A stretch of DNA of 64,000 nucleotides from positions 27,268,912 to 27,332,911 of the forward strand of contig OY294067.1 in assembly GCA_958510875.1 (NCBI GenBank). Reading direction: 5' to 3'. Positions 57,822 through 64,000 of this stretch are shown piece by piece. The notes under the pieces were generated by a model. The model was not told the origin of the DNA. It saw only the letters and a program-made list of their open reading frames with translations, and did no database searches. Source of the DNA: Endomychus coccineus. Taxonomy: Eukaryota; Arthropoda; Insecta; Coleoptera; Endomychidae. Position 1 is the stretch's first letter; every line of letters starts with the position of its first letter. The position numbers and the translations under genes are program-made.

Positions 57822-58797
57822 TACCGGGATATCAAAAATTATGTTGGTCAAGGGTGGTTGTGGAATCTAAAACGTGTGTCTTACTTAACTTCACGTTTGA
57901 AATAATTATGTCACTGTCACACTGACATCATCAATAACCTACAAATTTCATACCTATTTATTTCAGTTGTAAAACAGTAATGAACTACAAATTATGAAAT
58001 AATTATGTGAACTTTGAACCTTTTCAGAGGTCGTGATAGCCACAATCCGGGTCAAAAACTGTTTTGAAATAGTTAATTTTCCGTAAATCGAATGACGTTC
58101 ACGTGAGAAGCCCGTAGCACGCGAGTTAGAAAAGTGCAAACTGGTTGTACCTAATACGGCTTTACGACGACTTTTCGCGTGCCGTTTTCGCTCCATGTAG
58201 TTAGATTTAGTATCGGACCGTGCCCGACGGCCCTTGTTTTTTCGATAAATCTCCATTAAATAGGAAAATTTAATTAAAACAGTTTGAGCTATTCTCAGAT
58301 CTCAGCTACGCACGTCTAACGTGCGACGTACCAAAGGGAATTTTCCCGCGACTAAAATATACACGAAGCGGGTAAAAGCTAGCCGCCCATAGCCAAAAAC
58401 ACTTTATTACAACTGGCGCCGGTCGCACGGGGCAAGAAACGGCCCCAAATTAACAAGACCGAGGTAAAATGTATAAACTCTAACATAAGCGCAGCGAGCT
58501 CCTCGAGACATATGTCAAAATGATTTCGTTCGTAGCTAATTACATAGGACGTCTGGCGTTCATGCAATTATGTTTTTAGATAATTCGAACCTTCTAATTT
58601 CGATAGGCCACGTGAAAATTTCGGAGTCCAAAGCGCTAAAGACTTCTGAGTGTTACAATATTCGTACGGAATTGCGAAATTTCGCACTTTTGGAAACTTC
58701 AAATTAATTATGACATAATTATTTCAAAAGTAAAGTAAGACACACGTTTGAGATTCCACAACCACCCTTGACCAAGATAATTTCTGGTATCCCGGTA
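57822..58797. mobile_element. Long-TIR element with TA flanks
   Basis: The element is 57824-58795 (972 bp). CCGGGATATCAAAAATTATG at the left and its near-inverse at the right extend as about 95-bp inverted repeats (GTCAAGGGTGGTTGTGGAAT, ACGTGTGTCTTACTT, GAAATAATTATGTCA). TA dinucleotides flank both ends. The central 500 bp (58060-58560) is GC-richer. It carries a basic 97-residue minus frame (57963-58256) and a 62-residue minus frame, neither recognisable as a transposase. Superfamily is unknown. Confidence 0.8.
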
Positions 58798-59865
58798 TTA
58801 GGTATTATGTATACTGCCGCCTGCACAATTACTTGGGTCAGACGTCAGGCAGTCTCTCTATACGCTTACACACGTGTGCATATCTGAGTCGGATACTCGA
58901 CGTTTTTCACTTGTTTTGTGCAGAACGTATTTATCATAGAGTTTTATTTATTATTTATAATTATAAATACAAAGTAAAGTAAATTAATCAATTAGTTTCA
59001 TAAATGTAATATAGTTGTCAATTATAAGCGTCTTACATTGCATTGAAAAATTTTTGTAGTTTTCAATATTCCTAATACGCAAAAGTAATAAATTGTAAGC
59101 TATAATCATAAAATATTATTTAAATACAGATAATCATACAGAAACTATTCTTTATCAAAAACCATATTCCGTAACATAATTATTAAGTTCCACTCCAACC
59201 AATATCCTCTAGAAGTCTAGAGCCCCAGCCCTTATAATACAAACCTAAAATCTAAATCATTTTTTACATTCTATGTATATCGCTCAATATACGAGCTAAA
59301 ATCTTTTGATAGGACGCAATAGGCGAAGAGATAAGACTCTGGTTAGCTCGGTTATATACACATCTTCGACAGCCACATTGATGGAGCCAATTAGCGGTGG
59401 GACATAAAAGTTTTCAACATGATTATCATTCAGTTTTACCGCATTTGTTTATTTTATAATTTAATGAATGTTTCAGGATAGCGAAATTACCGGTGCGGTC
59501 TCTTTGTACTCAAGTTTTATAAGGAATTTTGCATAATAAAAGTGGTGTTTTGCATAACGAATCGTAATAAAGGGAAATTCTAATAACCAGATTTAAATGG
59601 GTTGTCATCATTCATTCAAACAATAGTGTCCTACATAGACGTGAATTACCATAATGTTGATGTTCGCATCGGACTGATATGATATAGGTTTCATCCGGCT
59701 AGGACAGGGGTGGTGAAAGCCTGGGTGCGAAGGGGCCTGTTGCACCTCAAGAAATATTCCAGAGAGCCCATTGGCTTGGTGTGTATATTCCAAAATATTA
59801 CGATATTATTCGAACAAGAAATATGCTTTACAATCCTATGTTTCATACTCATAATGAGCAGGGAA
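58798..59865. other. No gene; lone CAGGGGTGG end
   Basis: At about 59705, CAGGGGTGGTGAAAGCCTGG resembles a hAT-type end, but no partner was found. Otherwise AT-rich spacer. Confidence 0.35.
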
Positions 59866-59990
59866 CGAAACAATCCCCCTGATCCACTAAAAATATTGTT
59901 GAAGTACCGAGGACCTATCAGCCACCAAGTAGCCATCATCAGAGTAAACTAAATTAGAATTCAAAATGTACCTGTTGAAATACTATTTGG
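59866..59990 (-). mobile_element. PLE family P2 terminus
   Basis: Matches the P2 ends at 6818, 47750 and 63265 (CACTAAAAATATTGTTGAAG, GTAGCCATCATCAGAGTAAA). It contains a hammerhead-like block on the minus strand (59901-59950). It directly precedes the P1 element. Confidence 0.75.
59901..59950 (-). ncRNA. Hammerhead-type ribozyme candidate, family P2
   Basis: Minus strand: TTTACT-CTGATGA-T-GGCTAC-TTG-GTGGCT-GATAGGTCCT-C. The core box is intact and has the extra U. The second box reads GAT rather than GAA, so activity is doubtful. Stem III would be AGG/CCU. Confidence 0.45.
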
Positions 59991-60069
59991 TATTGATTCT
60001 TGACCCAGGAATGAATTATATATAAATTCTCGGGAAATAGGTAACACTAGCATATATGCTTATTATTTT

Positions 60070-60113
60070 CGTCTTTACTAACGTTTCGGTCTCACGACCA
60101 TCATCAGAAGACG
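60070..60113 (-). ncRNA. Hammerhead-type ribozyme candidate, family P1
   Basis: Minus strand: CGTCTT-CTGATGA-T-GGTC-GTGA-GACC-GAA-ACGTTAGT-A-AAGACG. Core, stem I and stem II are intact. The stem III element reads ACGTTAGT instead of self-complementary ACGTACGT, which weakens stem III. Confidence 0.65.
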
Positions 60114-60465
60114 TATCAATGTCTAAAACGGGATTTCTTAAAACTAATTGTGGTAGCACAAAGCGTCCTTATCGCACCAATTCCAATTAAAAATGCCCAC
60201 GTCGCCGAAACGAACAGAAACACGAGTAATCGAAATTGTAACACACCAATGTTTCAAGTATATTAATATGTATCAAGAATCCACTGCTTAGCAATTTTCT
60301 TATAGGTATTGAAGTCATGTCAAGCAGTGTTTACATACGACTGAAACCAAAAAATATAAGGCTCAAGTATCCACTTTTGAACCAGATGTTAAAGATTTAT
60401 GAGGTAATAGAAAAAGGTTGTCCGACCTTATTAGAAATATTGCTATTTAAGCATTCAATCGGAAA

Positions 60466-60650
60466 TTATGAATCTAGATCAATCTGAATTTATAAATGCA
60501 GTAAAGTTTTGTTTAGAATGCACTTATTCTCAATACGGTATTTTGGACAAATATTCGGCACAGCAATGGGCCAATGGGATCTCCTATTTTTTTTAGATAA
60601 TATTGCTAATTTAGTTATGGAATGCCTAGAGGAATCTGTAATAAATTAAT
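60466..60650 (+). pseudogene. PLE P1 RT, motif B segment
   Basis: Across small shifts reads NLDQSEFINAVKFCLECTYS, then a damaged FGTAMGSPIS-like region (GTATTTTGGACAAATATTCG, GCACAGCAATGGG) and NLVMECLEESVINKL. The sequence breaks off where the LINE starts and resumes with FKRYVDDCLM at about 61557. Confidence 0.7.
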
Positions 60651-61540
60651 AAAGATTAAATTCAAATTTGGAAAAATGGACAATACTGACAGCATGTACA
60701 TGCCTTTTATGTTTAATATATTATTTTCAATGAAAAAAGTTTTGCACTTTTTGTGCTCTCTTTTGGAAAAATTACTCGCAATATATAATTCTGAGTTATT
60801 TGTAGAGGCTTTAAGACTTTATAATAAGCTGAGCCCCAAATGCTTATCCCATATCTAAAAAGGGATGCAACCAAACTATTGTAAGTCATCAATAGAATTT
60901 TCTCGTTTAAAATATTTCGTAGTACATAAAATTTATATATTAATCTTCTGATTTTTTTGTTTAAGTAATCAACATGAGTAGACCACTTGAGATGTTGATC
61001 TATATAAATGCCCAAATATTTTATTATAGGGGTATTTGTACAATATCAGTGGTGTCATTTAAAATTCGAGGTTCTTAGTTATTCGGTAGATCAGTATCGG
61101 TTCGAGAAAAAACGTTTTGGGAACATTTAGCTTCAATAGGTATACGTGTAAACAAGATTTCACAATATTAATAGCTTCTTGCGATATTTGCCATACTCGA
61201 TTCCAAGACCTTCCAGAGCATATCATCTGCGTATGAAAGAATTATGGAGTGTTGGTTACAATTCAACAGTTTATTAATAAATATCAGACATAGCGTTGGA
61301 CCTACAATTGCGCCTTGGAGTACACCCGTCTTTATTGTTTTAATATTACTAATGTCATCTCCAACCTCTACTTGCTGGTTTCTATCATAGACATAAGATT
61401 TGGAAAGATTTGATACATTACCCCTTACTCCAATCTCGTTTAATTTTGCCAGTAATTCATCCTGCGAAACAGTGTCGAAGGCCTTCTGTAAGTATAGAAA
61501 TACCGTTATGGTTTTATTGTTAGTTTGAAATTTCCTTTCA
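60650..61540 (-). mobile_element. Jockey/CR1-like LINE inserted in the P1 PLE
   Basis: Minus strand from about 61510: FLYLQKAFDTVSQDELLAKL (motif A), NEIGVRGNVSNLSKSYVYDR, LQGAIVGPTLCLIFINKLLN (motif B), HSIILSYADDML (motif C, YADD intact). Then after frame changes MGIYIDQHLKWSTHVDYLNK and FRYGISIWGSAYYKVLKPLQ (61015-60713). It is truncated at both sides and carries stops. It separates PLE motifs B and C, showing it is younger than the PLE copy. Confidence 0.85.
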
Positions 61541-62336
61541 ACTATTCAGACAGTATTCTTTAAACGGTATGTAGATGATTGCCTAATGTGTGTTCCCAAT
61601 GATAAAATTCAATACGTGATTAATTTAACAATTCCAACTCCAATTTACTTGTGAAATAGGAGTGAACAAAAACATCAATTTCCTAGATATGAACATTAGG
61701 CATGATTCAGACAGAAAAATAAAAACTTCGTGGTTAACTAAAGAAGTTTGGTCTCAACGATATCTTCACTTTAATTCAGTTGCAACACTGGAAATGAATG
61801 GCTACCCAAAGATATTTTTCAATCTCATCATTAAAGACAGAATAAACAAAATCAATAATGGAACGTCATATATAAATAACACAAACGGTAATGCAGATAA
61901 TTTTATAACATTACCATACATTCCAGAGACCTCAGAGAAATACGAAATACTTAAGAAAGTATGATATAAATGTTACGCATAAACCAACTAACTGTGTTGA
62001 GGAATATTTTTCAAATGTAAAACCTTTAATACCCCAAGATAAACTATCCCACATAGTATACAAATTAAATTGCTTATACAGGAATCTTTAAACAATATTT
62101 ACAAAGAAGAATGTATGGCAATAAGTATAGTACTAGAAACAAAAACTTCTACCGCCCTTGCTAAACACTGTTTTGATTATAACCATCAATTGGATTACAA
62201 AAATGTTAACTAAGGAAACCAAATATTTTAAAAGATCTATTCTGGAGATAATTCACATAAAACGTGACTCCAAGTCTGTAAATCATAGGGCAGACATTCA
62301 ATCATTACTTCAGATTTATATTAATTTAATTAATTA
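61540..62336 (+). pseudogene. PLE P1 RT motif C, linker and GIY-YIG
   Basis: FKRYVDDCLMCVPNDKIQYV (motif C), INFLDMNIRHDSDRKIKTSW, NADNFITLPYIPETSEKYEI (linker), then in another frame NVTHKPTNCVEEYFSNVKPL, IVYKLNC. The GIY-YIG segment follows with YTGI and RRMYGNKYSTRNKNF, then AKHCFDYNHQLDYKNV and KRSILEIIHIKRDSKSVNHR to the stop near 62336. The Cys-rich first half of GIY-YIG is shortened. Three or more frame changes. Confidence 0.8.
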
Positions 62337-62673
62337 AAACCCGTGCGAATTCCTACATGCGTCTTTAGAATGTTAAAAGTATATTTTAGCTATAATGCTC
62401 AAATAGCAATATTTCTAATAAGGTCCTATTACCTCATAAATCTTTAATATCTGGTTCGAAAGTGGATTGGTTTGACATGACTTCGTACTTTTTAAGAAAA
62501 TTGCTAAGCACTGGATTCTTGATACATATTCATATAAAACATTAATGAGTTACAATTCCAATTACTCGTGTTTCTGTTCGTTTTGACGACGTGGGCATTT
62601 TTAATTGACATTGGTGCGATGAGGACGTTTTGTGCTAATACAATTTTAACAATTCCCGTTTCAAACATTGATA

Positions 62674-62717
62674 CGTCTTCTGACGATGGTCATGAGACTG
62701 AAACGTACGTAAAAGCG
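62674..62717 (+). ncRNA. Hammerhead-type ribozyme candidate, family P1
   Basis: CGTCTT-CTGACGA-T-GGTC-ATGA-GACT-GAA-ACGTACGT-A-AAAGCG. CUGACGA fits the CUGANGA consensus. Stem II keeps pairing through G-U. Stem I has one mismatch. Confidence 0.65.
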
Positions 62718-62789
62718 AAAATAATGAGCATATGTGTTAGTGCGACCTATTTCCCGATAACTTATATATATTACTATTTGGGTTAATAA

Positions 62790-63340
62790 TGCAAAAAGGG
62801 GTCACCTTCAGCTAGAGATAAATCTGAATTTAATAAATTGCTTTTTCTCTTATACATTTCCATCCATTCTAAATAATCTAGATATTTGTCGGTATTGTGT
62901 TTTAAAAGTGATAAACTTTCTTCAAAAATGGTGTGACCTGTATTCAAAATATGTTCGGCTAACGCATTATTTTTCTTTATACAAAATTTTATTTATACTG
63001 AGTTAAAATGTTCCTTCTAGTTTGCTATGTGGGTCAAACTAGAAGGGACATTCTAACTCTTTATAAGGAATATTTTGTCCATATAAAGAAAAATAATGGT
63101 GAAAAATCAGCGTTAGCCAAACATATTTTGAATAATTTAGAAAGGATGGAAATGTATAAACGAAAAAGCAATTCATTATATTCCGAATACGCCAGCTGAG
63201 GCTTATCCCTTGTTTACATTGTTATCCTCAATAGTATTTAAACGGGCACATTTTGATTTCTATTTTGGTTCACTTTGATGATGGCTATACTTGGTAGCTG
63301 AAAGCTTCCCAGTACTTTAACAGTATTTTAGTGGATAATG
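62790..63340. mobile_element. PLE P2 fragments in a head-to-head palindrome
   Basis: 62790-63030 is minus-strand GIY-YIG/C-terminal sequence of family P2. From about 63008 the plus strand gives CYVGQTRRDILTLYKEYFVH, IKKNNGEKSALAKHILNN and LERMEMYKRKSNSLYSEYAS to 63199, then the P2 terminus. The turn-around is TTCTAGTTTGCTATGTGGGT with its inverse AAACTAGAAGG. The left arm lacks the hAT MITE seen at 7092-7911 and so shows the pre-insertion state. Confidence 0.85.
63268..63316 (+). ncRNA. Hammerhead-type ribozyme candidate, family P2
   Basis: TTCACT-TTGATGA-T-GGCTATACTTGGTAGCT-GAA-AGCTTCC-C-AGTA. The first core C is U, stem II GGCTA/TAGCT is good, and stem III is weakened. The extra U after the core box is again present. 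Probably a decayed copy. Confidence 0.4.
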
Positions 63341-63344
63341 GTGA

Positions 63345-63710
63345 TTGTTTCTTATTTACAGTACCGATAAGTCTTACCCTTACTCCTCTTTCAAACGATG
63401 GTTCATGATGATTAATAATTCAACTTCAAGAGCTTTTATAAGAATTATTAGTAGATTACGGTCTGGTCATGTCTTAATTCCGGTTTATCTTCATAAGATT
63501 CAAATTATTGAAAATGATTTATGTTCCTGTGGTGAAGTTGGAACACTTATTCACATTATTCTGGAGTATCCTTAAAACGATGTAAACAATCAAGGATTCT
63601 TATCTCAAATTCATGTATGTCAAGAAATCTCCCAACCTATCAGTATAAAAGATTTTGTTAGTTAAATAGAGTCAACGTTGTTTTAAAATCCTATTGTTCT
63701 CTCCTATGTT
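63345..63710 (+). pseudogene. LINE C-terminal fragment
   Basis: Frame reads RAFIRIISRLRSGHVLIPVY then LHKIQIIENDLCSCGEVGTL and IHIILEYP. This is the C-terminal Cys/His region of Jockey/I/R1-type LINEs (usual form LRSGHCLLPxHLHRIxxxxxxxCxCG...HIxxxCP; the last Cys is Tyr here). It begins right after the P2 terminus, where TTATTTACAG/TACCGATAAG joins. A stop follows. Confidence 0.75.
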
Positions 63711-64000
63711 ATTCACCCTGTCTATCAGTGGTCTAGTTCTGTATGTGTATGAAGAATTAAGAGCCTTGATAGACTCCTAGGCCATGTATCCATGTTTTCC
63801 CCTAGGTTTCGTAAGTTCTAAATAAATTATTAGTTAACAATGTCCTCATGGCAAAATGCTGTAGCCAAAAATTCAATATGATTAAAAAAGTCTTCTATAA
63901 TAGATGTGAAATTAGAAAAAATCTTGAAATCCAATTTTTGGTCAGTTACGACCTTTTGCATGGCAGAATAACTCACACACACGCGGAAATATAGATTCAT
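63711..64000. other. No gene seen
   Basis: Possible LINE 3' untranslated sequence (AAATAAATTATTAG near 63820) and unremarkable flank. Confidence 0.35.

Larger units (their letters stand above)
59995..62770 (+). mobile_element. Penelope-like element family P1 with inverted termini
   Basis: Terminal repeats of about 375-450 bp in opposite orientation (59995-60445 minus, 62397-62770 plus) enclose RT (60466-60650 and 61540-61960), linker and GIY-YIG (about 62040-62336). A LINE (60650-61540) interrupts the RT between motif B and motif C. RT finger motifs are missing at the 5' side. Coding parts have stops and shifts, but the domain order is complete from motif B onward. Confidence 0.85.

Overview
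The window looks like a repeat-rich stretch of an insect nuclear genome. It is AT-rich and holds no intact host gene. Evidence for an insect is indirect: (TTAGG)n-like tracts, mariner, hAT, BEL/Pao and Penelope-like elements (PLEs), Jockey/CR1/R1-like LINEs, and an arthropod TCAGT initiator. The order of insect cannot be fixed from sequence alone. The only recognisable chromosomal-type gene is a linker histone H1 copy near 23 kb, and it is broken. Almost everything else is nested transposon debris.

Layout. 0-2 kb: a MITE family with 8-bp target duplications, including a 45-bp micro-copy. 4-9.6 kb: two PLEs, one split by a hAT MITE and containing a tandem array of inverted reverse-transcriptase (RT) pieces. 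10-12 kb: an R1-like LINE and a small hAT MITE. 13 kb: a PLE. 14.3 kb: a fold-back element. 16-20.5 kb: two copies of a Jockey/CR1-like LINE, one interrupted by a PLE fragment and a hAT derivative. 21-22 kb: a dead mariner. 23 kb: the H1 pseudogene. 24.5-27 kb: a PLE and a large fold-back. 28.3-32.8 kb: a TTAGG-bearing satellite, interrupted by a hAT and by a retroelement-type LTR with a core promoter. 34-38 kb: PLE pieces. 39-41 kb: LINEs. 44-47.7 kb: mariner, FLYWCH/MULE and LINE remnants. 49.7-51.6 kb: a BEL/Pao integrase bracketed by inverted PLE termini. 53.2-55.3 kb: a fold-back carrying a CXC-domain coding remnant. 57.8-58.8 kb: a long-TIR element. 60-63.7 kb: a near-complete PLE with a LINE inserted in it, then a palindromic PLE pair and a LINE tail.

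The two most interesting themes are these. (1) Three PLE families have termini that fold as small hammerhead-type self-cleaving ribozymes, all with the same extra U after the CUGANGA core box. PLE copies repeatedly end in inverted (fold-back) junctions. (2) A set of otherwise different fold-back elements share the motif GTCGCTGATNACGA in their long inverted arms. Two of them share TAGTC termini with apparent 3-bp target duplications. One of these carries a CXC (tesmin/TSO1-like) protein fragment. Reading frames are almost all broken, so function is inferred from protein motifs read by eye. No database search was run.
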